Positions 21,826-32,308 of a stretch of 64,000 nt of DNA are shown here, one piece after another (position 1 is the first letter of the stretch; the number at the start of each line of letters is the position of its first letter). Made by a program: the position numbers and the translations under genes. A model generated the notes under the pieces. The model saw nothing but the letters and a program-made list of their open reading frames with translations, did not search any database and was not told the DNA's origin. Origin of the DNA: Nepenthes gracilis (taxonomy: Eukaryota > Streptophyta > Magnoliopsida > Caryophyllales > Nepenthaceae); NCBI GenBank assembly GCA_033239525.1, contig BSYO01000010.1, positions 10,133,379 through 10,197,378 of the forward strand, given 5' to 3'.

Positions 21826-22014
21826 GACATTGAAGCTGTTGCATGTCATTTGCTCTGTTGGTCATGGCTTTTGAGTGTTGGGGAGGATGTAGCTTAAGTA
21901 TCAGTTGCTGGCATGGTGTTGGATCCAAGTTGAGGGGTCCTGGTGTAGCAGTAAAAATGGCTACTAGATTCTGGTGCCAATGCCGAGGGGCTGTGCCTTG
22001 AGGATTGGGACTAG

Positions 22015-24203
22015 ATGCCTGCTGGTGATTTCGAATTCGAATTTGAAATCCATCCTGCCGCTCTCTCCAGCTCTGGCGTCGCCATTGCTGGCCATGGCTG
22101 GTTTTTTGGGGGTCCCCTCTGGCCCGATCTCGGACCTCGTCTCCCATGGTCTTCCTTCTCCTTGTCTTCCTTATAGCAATCAAAGCGACAGGTTGATGCG
22201 AATGATTTCCCGCAGCTGAGGCGGTCGGTCGTCTCCCTGTCACCGGCCCCCAACGCTCCTTTTTTGTCTTCTTTGAAATCCAATGGTCTCCAAAATGACT
22301 TCGTGAACGAAGATTCCGCTCCTCCTTCTAGGGCGGATGTCATCCAGAAGAACTCTGCCGGTACGCTTTCAAAAATTCCCAAACTTGATTCTTGGTCTCG
22401 TTCTTCCCAGAGCAGGAGTTTACGCTCCTTTGACTCTCTAAAATACTTCCCTTCCCTTTCTCCCGACGGTATCGATCCCCTTCATTTCTCCTCCCGAGGA
22501 AGTCACTCAGCATCTTTGGGAGTTTTGGGACTCCACTGCTGGGTTTTTCTTGAAAATCCTCTTCACTTCGGGTCGTAAGCTCCATTGCTAGAAGTATCCG
22601 GGCAAAATATGGGATTAATCATGTTGCTACTAACGGTAAGGATTCTTCTTCTTCGATTTCGATGCTCATGCTCTCGTCCGCTTGCTTGGCTCACGGCCCT
22701 TGGTATTTCCGGAAAAAATCCTTATTTCTTAAGCGATGGACTCCCGGCATGGTTTTGAATTAGGAGTCCCATAAGACCGTTCCAATCTGGATTAGCCTGC
22801 TAAATGTTCTATTTGAATTTTGGACCCCGCTTGGTTTAAGTTGGATTGCAAGTCGAGTGGGGCGACCTCTTAGTCTTGATCCACAAACTGCTAGGATGGA
22901 TTATTTGCATGCTGCACGAATTTGCGTGGAGGTGGGTAGGGATGTCATTCTCCCTGATAAAATTCGGATATTTGTTGGAGCCGAGATGTCTCCAGGGACA
23001 GTTGATGTGGAGGTAATCTATCATTGGAAGCCTAATGGCTACTTGATTGACTGTAATTCCAAACAGAGCTACTCCGAGTTGGTGGAAGAGGATCCGGCCC
23101 AAGCGTAAATTTCTTCTCCGCCACTAGAATCAGTGGCGTTGTGGTTGATATGGATCTTCCCCTTCGTGTCCTATGGCTTTTGTCCAACCGAGAGATTGAC
23201 TTGAAGTCGAGGCATGATTCGACCCTTTTCGGTGGCCTAACTCGGGTTCCGATGGTGTTTCAGCTGACTTGAAGGAGGAGGCTTATGCCATTAAGGATCC
23301 GGTTATAGTGGAGATGGAAAGTGGCTGTGCTGAGCAATCTGTCCCAGCTTCTGAATATTCTGTGGGTGTGGAGGAGCTCTCACCCCTGCTGGCATTGTCT
23401 GGAAGGGCCGAGGGGTTTGAGGCTAGCTCATCTTTGTTGATGATGGATTGCCGTGTAGTTGGAACCCAGTTGAGCCGATTCTGAATTGGGTCCTTTCCCC
23501 ATCTCACTGCGACATTGCGGGTGCCCCCCGGCATCTCTAATGTAGATACTGTGGTTCCGGATGAAGCTGGTTGTGTGTCTCGGGGCTTTACCAGTGTAAA
23601 GGATGAGGAGAAAAACCTTCTCAGAATCTAATTTGCAGATTCCAGTGCCTCTGCATCTTCGTTGGTGTCCCAAGAGAGAACCGTGAGGTGGATTATGCAA
23701 GAAAGCCCTGTTGTGATCCCCTCTGCTGATGACGCTCTCCCAGTGGTGGCAAAGCAGCCGCTTGGTGTTGCCCCCATGTTTCCTCACTATTCTTTTTGCT
23801 CCTAGTCCGTCACGAGATTGATTCCGATATTACTCCCGATTCTATCTCTCGGATTGCTCTGATTTATTGCTTGAATCGTCCTGATCCAGCTGGACGAATC
23901 ACTCCTAACTCATGTGAACCTTTGGAAGTCAATCTTCCAGTTTGCTCGGCTGTGGACTCTACTGAATCACTTTCCAGTGAATCTGGCCGTGAAATTGTTC
24001 CTGCTTTGTCCAATGTGGACCCGGATGATGGTGATGTGGGTTCTGCTTCAGTGTCCCGTGCCTTCTCATCATTGTGTCATCTGGGGCCTTCTACCCATCG
24101 GAATGAAGATGAACTATTTGCTAGGCAGGCATTAAATGGGTGGCAACGAAAGGCCCGGCGGCGTAATTCTGCACCCAAGAAAGCCCGGTCTTCTCAAACA
24201 TGA
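22015..24203 (+). pseudogene. LINE ORF1 (DUF4283-like), best-preserved copy
   Basis: A start at the ATG at 22015 is plausible. Frames change several times. The core reads GPWYFRKKSLFLKRWTPGM (near 22700), FEFWTPLGLSWIASRVGRPL (22810-22870) and ARICVEVGRDVILPDKIRI up to 23105, matching the DUF4283-type ORF1 of the outer LINE. Acidic/serine-rich segments follow at 23269-23484 and 23796-24203, ending with KARRRNSAPKKARSSQT before the stop. Stops near 22578, 22761, 23107 and 23484. No ORF2 follows. The unit 1 left boundary (22748) lies inside this ORF. Confidence 0.8.
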
Positions 24204-25320
24204 AAACCTGTAGCAATTGGATTGGGTGTGGTTTCAAACTGATAATAAGTTTTTGGAATTGGTGGCTTCTAGCTACTAGTGGAGGTTCGGGTGTAGCGCA
24301 GAAATGTGCTAGTCGTGCTGTGAAGTAGATTATAGAACTTGTGGCCATTTGGCCTTGTTGATTTCAGAACTTGTGTTGCAGACCAGTTGGCCTAGGTCTT
24401 GTTTGATTGCAAGTGATCTATTGGATTAGATGTCAAACCTTCTGTTTGTAGGGGGGTTTGCTGATTTGATCCGTTAGTCTTCTTGCTGGTTTGGCAAGCT
24501 GAAGATGGTGCTGGTGTCAGCCCTCTATTATGGCCTTTGGCTATATTGCTAACCAGATGGAATGGGGTTGAAAATGCTCTTGGTGTTTACGGGTTGTGGA
24601 CGTATAGTGGTCCTTCCTTGCAAGGTTTTACAGAATCGGCTGGAGCTTTGCTGAAGTAGGGGCTGGAGCTTAGCCTCATTTGCCTGGACCCTAGATGTTG
24701 TTGGTCACTTAAGCTAGATGGTTTGCTAAGCTTGCTGCTGTTGGCATATTGGAATATTGGCTGATGGCCTATTTCATTTGTTGTTCATTGCTGAATAAAG
24801 TGCTGCCTCTGTTTGAGTAGCATCTATTTGATCACATGGGTTTTGAGGCTTTGATGCCTTTGCCCTTGGTTATCTTGTATTGCTGTTGTTTGGCGGTCTG
24901 TTTGTGGCTAGTTATGTCGAGAGAAGGATGCTGCTGCGATCTTACGCCCGTGATAACCGGTGTGTGTTTGTGACCACCGTGGTGTTGAGTGGTTTGAAGT
25001 GGCCGAGCATCAGTAAATCAGTGGGGTGTGGCTGCTCTGATTTTGCACTGATGAAGGAAGGTGCTGGAGTGATGAAGAGGGCCTCTGATTCTTTGTGGTT
25101 TGTTCCAGTGAGAGTTTTCTCTGTGAAGTCCTAGTGGGAGCCGATTCCCTGTGATGGATGACTTGATTGCCATTCGTTTATGCTGAGTCAACCCTGTCGA
25201 TTTGGGAGTAGCTGATCATGAGCTTGTTCGTGTGAAATTTTTGACAGATTTCATAATTTGTAGTTTCTGTTAAACTTGTCCTCATTGAGGCTTTTTAATG
25301 TATTTTCTGATGTATCAGTT
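24204..25320 (+). other. 3' UTR of the ORF1-only element, unit 1
   Basis: T/G-rich with GCTG-rich phrases; the open frame 24880-25134 has no recognisable motif. Matches 42831-43946 of unit 2 with many small differences at CTG sites. Confidence 0.6.
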
Positions 25321-25439
25321 GCTCGGGGAATGCCCTAGCACTTTATATTTTACCTCCAAGTCAAAATACTTGGAGATAAAATATAGATTTTGTAATTTTT
25401 CTCCCTTTAATCTAAAATACTTACTTACCAAAAAAAAAA
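25321..25439 (+). repeat. Shared 3' tail, + copy 7 (unit 1)
   Basis: GCTCGGGGAATGCCCTAGC hairpin, then CCAAGTCAAAATACTTGG, ending TACTTACTTACC plus A10. Unit 2 partner is 43947-44062. Confidence 0.88.
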
Positions 25440-26355
25440 GATGCAGAATGTGGGGCAGCAGCTCTATTGGATTTGTTGGTGCTGATATGCATTCCCGTCT
25501 ACTTTTTGCTTCTCTGCGGAAGGTTGTGGCTACTGGAATCGAGGGCATTATGTTCTGGATTGGTTTGCTCTCTCCTTATTTCCTGCTTGCTGCTGCTGAG
25601 TTGGGTAAATGAGTGTTGAGATTAATTTGTGGATGCTTCCATCATCTGAGCTGATCGAGCCTCATTAGGCGGCTGCTGTTGGATTTGATGAAGTAGCTCC
25701 AGTCTTGGTTTCGATATGTAGATCCTGTTGCTTTTGGTTTTGCCATGATTTGTCATAACAGCAGAGGGCATTTGCGGGCAGCAACTGATGGAGGAATGGT
25801 GCGGATTTCCTTTCAGCTGTGATGTAGTGCACACTGTTGATGGCTATTTGCATGAGAATATTCTACTGAATTCTGTGGAATGATGATTGCTGGATTGTAA
25901 ATTCCATAGTTGTGCTGGAATGACTGGAATCTTCTGCTGCAATGTTTGTTTTGCTGAACTTGCGGGAGGTGGATAATGGCCATGCCTTAGGTACTGGAAG
26001 TGCTGTTTTTTGGTTGCCGTGACTTGGAATTGCTGGCTGTTGCTGGTTCGGTTGTTCACTCCTTCGGCTAAGTCCAGTTGCTAGAGATCGGGTTTTACTG
26101 TAGGGATGCCCGATTTGGTGTTGTGGGTGGCTTAGCAAGTTGGCTTGGCTTTTTACCTGTATTGTTTGCTGTAATCTAGAGGTTAATTTTTCTGTTGTCA
26201 TTCGCTCGGTTATAGGATTTTGTTCATGGTGATGCTCGGGGAATGCCCTAGCTCATTGTTCTATCTCTAAGTTGGCAAAACACTTGGAGTCAGAACATCA
26301 TCTTGTATTTTTATTTCATTTAATTCAATTTACTTACTTACCAAAAAAAAAAAAA
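25440..26355 (+). mobile_element. 3' end of the outermost element of the pile, unit 1
   Basis: T/G-rich body without recognisable protein and with tail at 26234-26355. The flanking gctaaaagct repeat after poly(A) marks it as the outermost insertion; its 5' part should lie just after 20361. Unit 2 partner is 44063-44968. Confidence 0.6.
26234..26355 (+). repeat. Shared 3' tail, + copy 8 (unit 1)
   Basis: GCTCGGGGAATGCCCTAGC hairpin, then CTAAGTTGGCAAAACACTTGG within GTTCTA/CAGAAC, ending TTACTTACTTACC plus A13. Confidence 0.9.
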
Positions 26356-27500
26356 GCTAAAAGCTCAATAAATGCAATATTCCCAAAGGTAATAACGATA
26401 CATGCAAAGTAAAGCAAAAGAGAGAGATATATGAACATAATGAGGATGCATACACAAAAAACATGATCGAATGCCTTTGGAATATGATTGACTTCTTATA
26501 TTTTATCGTTCTTCTTTTTGGGATGTGAATTAGGCATAATTACTTATCTTTACGGATCAGGATTTGTAAACGTCACTAGCTAAAGGTGCGGGAGAACAAG
26601 GAAGGATCATGATTGTGATGGATCGGGTTATTCTCCTTAAATAACCTCCGTCAAGTATAATAATGGACTAGTATTCCTAATTAAAATTATTAATTTCTGT
26701 TGAAAATTAGGTAGAGTTCCGTTTATAAATCAAACATTTGTCAAAATACAAACACCTATAAATCAACTCTGCATAACAATCTACAACAATTCACAATAAA
26801 ACTACAAGTCCCAATGCTCAACACACTACACAAGATATAATCGCCACATCAACCGAGGTGGCACCAACATCATAACTCCAGTATAATGCCTGTGGGGAAG
26901 GATGCCTACTAAGAACCTCAATCATAACCACAATGAGAAAGACCTGCGAAAGTATAAAAACTACAATATATAGTAGAAACTGATCCATCATTTATCCATA
27001 CCAAATATCATTAATCACCACCATACATGTCTTATATAGTTTACAAAAGTAGAATAAAATTTCTGTTTCGTACACAAAATCAGCTAAGTCCCAATCCCGA
27101 GCCCTGCATGTAATATCAGCTGTCTATCGCACTTCTATGGCCTATTCTATCTCGTCGGGCATCAATGCGTTCTCATCTAAAAGATATACAGTAAGGGTGA
27201 CCATACAGCCTAGCAAAGGAAAGCATATGTCACTAACTACAGGCAGGCAAAAGTGAAAACAATAATTGGATGAAAAGTCATATACTCAGGACAAAGGAAA
27301 ACATGAGATGAAGGAGAACATTCGGAATTATCTAGTTCACATGTTTACACCAGTTATGTTTTATTCACTTTCATTATTACCATCAATCTTTGCGGACCCC
27401 GGAGCTAGTAAGTCGTACTAGCCAACGATGCAAGAGAACGAGGAAAGGAAAGTGTTCACTACACATTCTAAAACTGGCTACATTTTAGGTCTGCAGCACT
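26356..27500. repeat. LTR-like AT-rich block resumed after the LINE pile, unit 1
   Basis: Continues the sequence cut at 20361. No coding frame. It contains a 'taggtagagttccg' phrase near 26710, parallel to the phrases near 19875 and 33980, and a 'cgtcgggcatcaatgcg' phrase near 27155. These parallels suggest related gypsy LTR or leader sequences in series. Unit 2 partner is 44969-46100. Confidence 0.45.
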
Positions 27501-29830
27501 CGACCATCGGCTACATTTTAAACTCAAAGCACACGTCCATCTCGGCTACATTTTAAACTTGCATCTCAAGCATACACGAAGATCACCCATCCCATCTCAA
27601 TTCCCCATATTCCTCGTGATGTACTAGGGCAAACCTCATTCTTTAAAATTAGAGTAATCCTAAAGCATACATTCTCGAACATCACCCATCCCGTGAGAGG
27701 CCAAATCCATCATATTGCACTTTGTATTCTTTAGGTTCCCTTTTTCGTTTGGAACTTAAATGTACATGGTAGAGTTTAGAGGGTACTTAGCCCCTATGAA
27801 CCATTTTTAGGGCTTACAATTTTCAAATATTTAGTAAGTTCAAAATTGAAGAGAGTTCTTAATTTACCTTCCAAGGGGAATCCACCATTTGCCATATACA
27901 TTCTCATGACATATTATCGGGAAAATCACATTCCCATCACATATCTCCATCCGAGAGGCCAAAATCCATCATATCACACTTTGGGTGGATTCCCTTCAAT
28001 TTAACAAAATATTTACTTCCCTGGCACTCGAACGGACGGGGTTCCTTTTTTCGTTGGTGGAACTTAAATCGCTGATGATTGAAAAACATCATTAAATTCA
28101 AAACTCTTTTATAACTAGAGAGTATTGATCTCCCTCCTTCTCTTTACTTACTCTTTAAATGGGTTTGCACAGTGGAAAAGTCAAACACCGCCTCGCGACA
28201 AGTGGGGTGCCACCGCAAGAAGCCTCCGGGATGCATTACCAAGGATTTATTTTTTGATCCCATATATTCATTCCAATTACACATTTTTAGGGCTTACAAT
28301 TTGACACAAACATTTAGACATAAGTTCCATCACAACTACATCTTGGAAATGTAGATAGCTCTCCTTCGAGAGTTAAAGCATGCACATTTGCCTTCCATTT
28401 TTGGGTGAGCATGGCATGATATATGCTTCCCAAGCCAAGGTTTTTGGTCGAAACAAGGCTCTCGATAAGGCGCCTCTTTAGAGGGCTGCAAACGGGTAGG
28501 GGATTCTTGCGGAATCGGACGTGAATTGGGCTTTGTTCAGTTTGAATATATGCTTACAATTCGATGTGGGGATTCATATTTTGAAGTTACCGTCTCATCC
28601 ATTCAACATATTATAAAGGTGTGGGGAAACATGCAAATTTTCCTTTTAATTTCAACCTGTCTCCTTGTTGAACCAAGTAAATGAAGACCTGGTCATCTTT
28701 TAGAGGGCTTGGATGCCGCGAATGGGTCAAAATTTGAAAGGGAAAAGAGATCGATCACACGGCCGCCACAATTTACGTATATAAGGAGCATATATTCCAA
28801 AATCATCCCCACATTTGGGACATTTGTGAGATTCACATTTCGGGGTCAATTAAATAAAACATAAAAAAAGAAAAAATATGGTTTAGGAATGGAACACCCC
28901 CAATTCTCGTAGGTTAGTGTTTGACGATTGGTTTGGATGGCTCCACCGGATGTGGTTTGACTCATTAGTTTTTGTTTTGTGTTAGATCTTGGTGGGTAAA
29001 TCAGATAATAAATTACATAATCGTTGGTCACAAGTCATGGGTATTATATTTTCCATGATTTGGGTACGTATCAAGACGAAAATACCTGATGATAAACGAA
29101 AAACATCAAAAGAGGAAAGTTAGTGAATATGAGAATACTTCGTGGCTAAGTTGCCTAATGATGTTGACGAGGAATGATGTCATGTATAATTGAATGAACA
29201 TGGACTATGTTTTGATCGGATGATAAAGTCGTCGGCTACCTCTTTTATAACTCCTTTCAATGAAGGGAATGTGACAGGAATAGGAATGTTGATGTCGATC
29301 TCCTCCCTCTCTCTCTAGGAACGGCGCTCTCATTTGTCTCTTTAAATGGGTTTGGCGGATGGGTAAGCGTGAGAAGTGAAAATCGCATGGCCTTGAACAT
29401 GTGATAGGGTTTCTTTTTGGGTGGATGCGGATGATTCTGCTTTGATCCGCATGGAATTGAAGATGTTGCGCGCTTCCCATGATGGTGGTATCTTGTCCAA
29501 GATTGAGCTGTAGATGAAAGGAACTGGTATTCTTTTGTGAGCGCAGCATCAATGTAAGCCTATATGCTTCTTTGAAGCTCAGCACGCATTTGGTTTCTCG
29601 CAGTTACGAGATGGGTGGGCCTCACATTATGCCCGGGTTTCCCGTCTTGCAACCATCGATAGTCTGTGCTTGGTTTGCATGGCTTGTTGGGGTGTGGCAG
29701 ATTTTTGTGAACTTTCATTGGCAGCCAAATTAGTCCACAACTTGTTTTCGATTTATTTGTTTCGATTTTTCTTCCGATACATATATTCATTCGTTCAATA
29801 GGTTTAGTATTAATTATTATCACATTGATT
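27500..29830. other. Interleaved mosaic block, unit 1
   Basis: Short pieces corresponding to unit 2 46100-47700 alternate, in order, with pieces corresponding to the LINE pile at 47850-50700. For example, 28409-28470 has the LINE phrase 'catgatatatgcttccca' (as near 48064) joined to 'tttagagggct' (as near 46741); 29385-29590 follows 50475-50665. Some LTR phrases appear twice. No biological rearrangement readily gives this pattern; a consensus merge of occupied and empty alleles would. ORFs here have no meaning. Confidence 0.6.
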
Positions 29831-29907
29831 ACCTCATACTTATTATATTTTTAGACTCGGAACCTCACAATGATGCCCCTCATGATCTAATGCCGAATGA
29901 CGTACTC

Positions 29908-30818
29908 AACGTCCAATAAAATTCTTTAGAAAAGGCCAAACACCACGTGGCATAGTGGTATGCCTATCACCCGGTCATATAGGGCCAATAAAATGCTACC
30001 CTAACCTCCTACATTCCAGAGGCAATCATCATTCTTCCACAGTATTATCCTAAGGCATGTCAAGGATATCACCCACTCCAATAAGCGGTCAGAATATACG
30101 GCCAAGGTAATCCTTGAGTTTTCACTATAATATCAACAGCATGATAAGGAATACTTCCCTCTAAATGATGTTAAGGTGTCTTGATTGAGTAGTCTGTAAA
30201 GAACCGAGATGCCAAATGGGCGTGGTGATGCTGTAGAAAGATGCCGATTTTTGGGTTGATAAGTCGGGTGGATAGGATCCGAGTTGCCAAATGGCCGAAG
30301 TGCTGATGTGGCAGGTCCCGAGAATGCCTTTGGCCGGGATGTCTGCAAGGCCATGGCTGTTTTTGGTTAATGACCAAGCTGTTGCCAAATGACCGAGAGA
30401 TGGGTTGAGGAGTCCAGTAAGCTTCGAGATGCATTTGGATGTTTCTCCTCCGAGGTGAACGGTTTGTGCTACGGTGAAGACCGAGGTCTTCAACTGCCTT
30501 CATCCGAGTTGGTGCTTTCCGAAACGCTGCTAGGGTGAGATGCCCTGGTTGAGGTAGCCGATTAAGATCCGTGATGCCGTATGGGTGTGTTTGTTCCCAA
30601 ATGCCGAGGTGTTGATGTTGATTTAGCTCTGTTTTGATTTCTGAAGTAATCAGCCTTGTATGCTTGATTATTGTTTTCATGACTTGTATCATGTTTATTC
30701 AGGGTCTGCCCTAGTTGCTATGCTCTACCTCCAAGTCGGCAAAATACTTGGACTAGAACATAGGTGTTATAATTTTCTTTTTCTATTTTAATGCAATTTA
30801 CTTACTTACCAAAAAAAA
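29908..30818 (+). mobile_element. LINE-type 3' body with tail in LTR-like DNA, unit 1
   Basis: Begins in sequence shared with 51439 (gacgtactcaacgtcc) and passes into a body rich in 'gccaaatg' and 'ccgag' phrases from about 30180, ending in a tail with poly(A) at 30811-30818. The point where host LTR-like sequence changes to element is not sharp; no TSD found. Confidence 0.5.
30700..30818 (+). repeat. Shared 3' tail, + copy 9 (unit 1)
   Basis: CAGGGTCTGCCCTAG hairpin, then CCAAGTCGGCAAAATACTTGG with loop GGCAAAA, ending TTACTTACTTACC plus A8. Unit 2 partner is 52232-52350. Confidence 0.9.
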
Positions 30819-31730
30819 GGTTTCTTATTCATTTGAGGGAAGGTCCGCCATACTTCTTTCATATACCGAGAGAATGGATCAATCATACCACATATTGTGG
30901 CATTCCCTCCATATACCTTTATATATTTTTTTTATAGTTCTTATGGGCTTAGGTTTCACATGACTTCAACATATTCACAATTTAACATAATACTTTGGAA
31001 CGATTTACGAAATTCTTACCACATCAGACCATGTGACCTTGGAGCTTCCAGACGATACTCCTCTCACAATTGCTTAACATAATATTTTTCAGATTATACA
31101 ATTAAACATATGCAAATGTATATGCAACTTAATTGACAATTGAACCATGTGGAATTATGCAAAATTTCATGGAAGCCTCGGGTGAACAGTGCTGCATGTG
31201 AACAATGCACGTGAACAATGCCTGGATGCACATATCGGATAATTCATGGAATTTGGGGCATTCAATGAGTAAATTACCAAGTTCAAGATATGGGTAATCA
31301 TAATCTCAAGCCAATTTATCCATAAAATTTGAAGTAAATGCCTAAACGAGGTCTGGGTGCAGGTCTCCAGTTTCATGAATGGAAATTTTCATAAATCCAC
31401 CAAATTAAGTACTCAATCGATAAATTAACTTATATAGGGTATGAGTAATGATATTCTAATCTCAATTTATAAAAAAGCCCCAACAATCAGAGTCCGAAAC
31501 CACCCAAACGCGGGGTTAGGGTTTAGTGAAACAAAATTCACATAAATCGATAATTTATACAAATTTGGACACGAAATTCATAGTTATGCATAATCTTGCT
31601 ATGGGTATCACATATACAAGCATGAGTTAGGTATCGGGTCAAAAATGCTCAAAGGACAATGAACGAAAATCAAAGAAAATGGAAGTGTAGCTTGAAACCG
31701 GAATTCGCCTTTGTTTGGCGTTTGTTTGGC
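30819..31730. other. AT-rich LTR-like sequence, no gene seen
   Basis: Contains 'gtgaacaatgcac'-type repeats near 31195 and a 'ggggttagggtttagtg' phrase near 31515. No coding frame or RNA gene recognised. Its unit 2 partner is 52351-53260. Confidence 0.45.
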
Positions 31731-31922
31731 CGTTTCTCCAACTACAGTGGATCGATGCTGTGGCTGAATATAGTTGGCTCATGGATTTTCTGATGCCCTG
31801 CTGGTCACTGGCTGTGTGTAGCTTCAGCGAATATGGTAGACTGGACTGTGATCCAATTTGGTCGCAGTGGCTGTTTTGCAAAGCAAGAGGTGGATGCGCA
31901 CAGAATGCTATACTCATACTGG

Positions 31923-31942
31923 TACTTACCCAAAAAAAAAAA
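31923..31942 (+). mobile_element. Micro-insertion: TACTTACCC plus A11 with 16-bp TSD
   Basis: The exact repeat gctatactcatactgg lies at 31907-31922 and 31943-31958, and between them is only the last 9 bases of the shared terminus plus poly(A). This is what target-primed reverse transcription yields when it stops almost at once. It confirms the element 3' end independently of the hairpins. Confidence 0.9.
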
Positions 31943-32196
31943 GCTATACTCATACTGGCCGGATGGGTTAATGCCCGTCCAACTTGTCATGTCTCCTTCC
32001 GACGTGACCTGCCGAGGTACTGAAGCTGTTCGTGGTGCTGCAGAACGTGGAAGGTTGTCCAGCTAATGGAGTCCTCTAAGAGCACTATGTGTGGGTATCA
32101 CCACGCGTGGTGGCTATTGCTTTAGGCTACTTCTTAAGTTAGATTTCACCTTTTGTTGGTTTTTTTGTTCTGACCTCATGATTTGTATCAAGGTAA

Positions 32197-32308
32197 TTGG
32201 GTTTGTCCCAGTCTCTACGTTCTTACTCCAAGGTGGTTAAGACTGGGGGTTAGAACATAGTCTTTTTGTAAACTTTCATTTATTTAATTTAATTTACTTA
32301 CTTACAAA
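32197..32308 (+). repeat. Shared 3' tail, + copy 10 (unit 1), divergent
   Basis: TTGGGTTTGTCCCAG hairpin with a longer loop, then CCAAGGTGGTTAAGACTGGGG where hairpin 2 is weak, ending TTACTTACTTAC without poly(A). The most divergent tail pair in the window (partner 53733-53851). Confidence 0.75.

Larger units (their letters stand above)
21826..25439 (+). mobile_element. ORF1-only LINE derivative, unit 1 copy
   Basis: Contains ORF1 (22015-24203), then about 1.1 kb of T/G-rich 3' UTR and the shared tail with poly(A) at 25430-25439. No endonuclease, RT or zf-RVT sequence lies between. With 1190-2700 this is a second independent ORF1-plus-tail element. No TSD found; an internal deletion of a full LINE is the alternative to an established non-autonomous lineage. 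Confidence 0.65.
20362..26355 (+). mobile_element. Pile of nested LINE-type elements inserted in LTR sequence
   Basis: The repeat gctaaaagct at 20352-20361 and 26356-26365 flanks the whole pile, and LTR-like sequence resumes after it. Inside are three shared tails (ending 21825, 25439 and 26355), so at least three elements are stacked. The outermost ends at 26355. TSDs for the inner two were not found, so their order is not resolved. Confidence 0.65.
31731..32308 (+). mobile_element. Short non-autonomous element, unit 1 (3' end deleted)
   Basis: Same element as 53261-53851 in unit 2, where the TSD is visible. Here the poly(A), 3' TSD and following T/C-rich sequence are missing: the tail ends CTTACTTAC and joins directly to 'aaacttctcccc'. 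It carries an internal 20-bp micro-insertion at 31923-31942. No protein coding. Confidence 0.7.

Noticed and set aside
31510..31525. GGGTTAGGGTTTAG as interstitial telomere repeat (also near 53043)
   Set aside because: Only about two imperfect plant-type units; not an array, and it sits in LTR-like DNA shared by both units.
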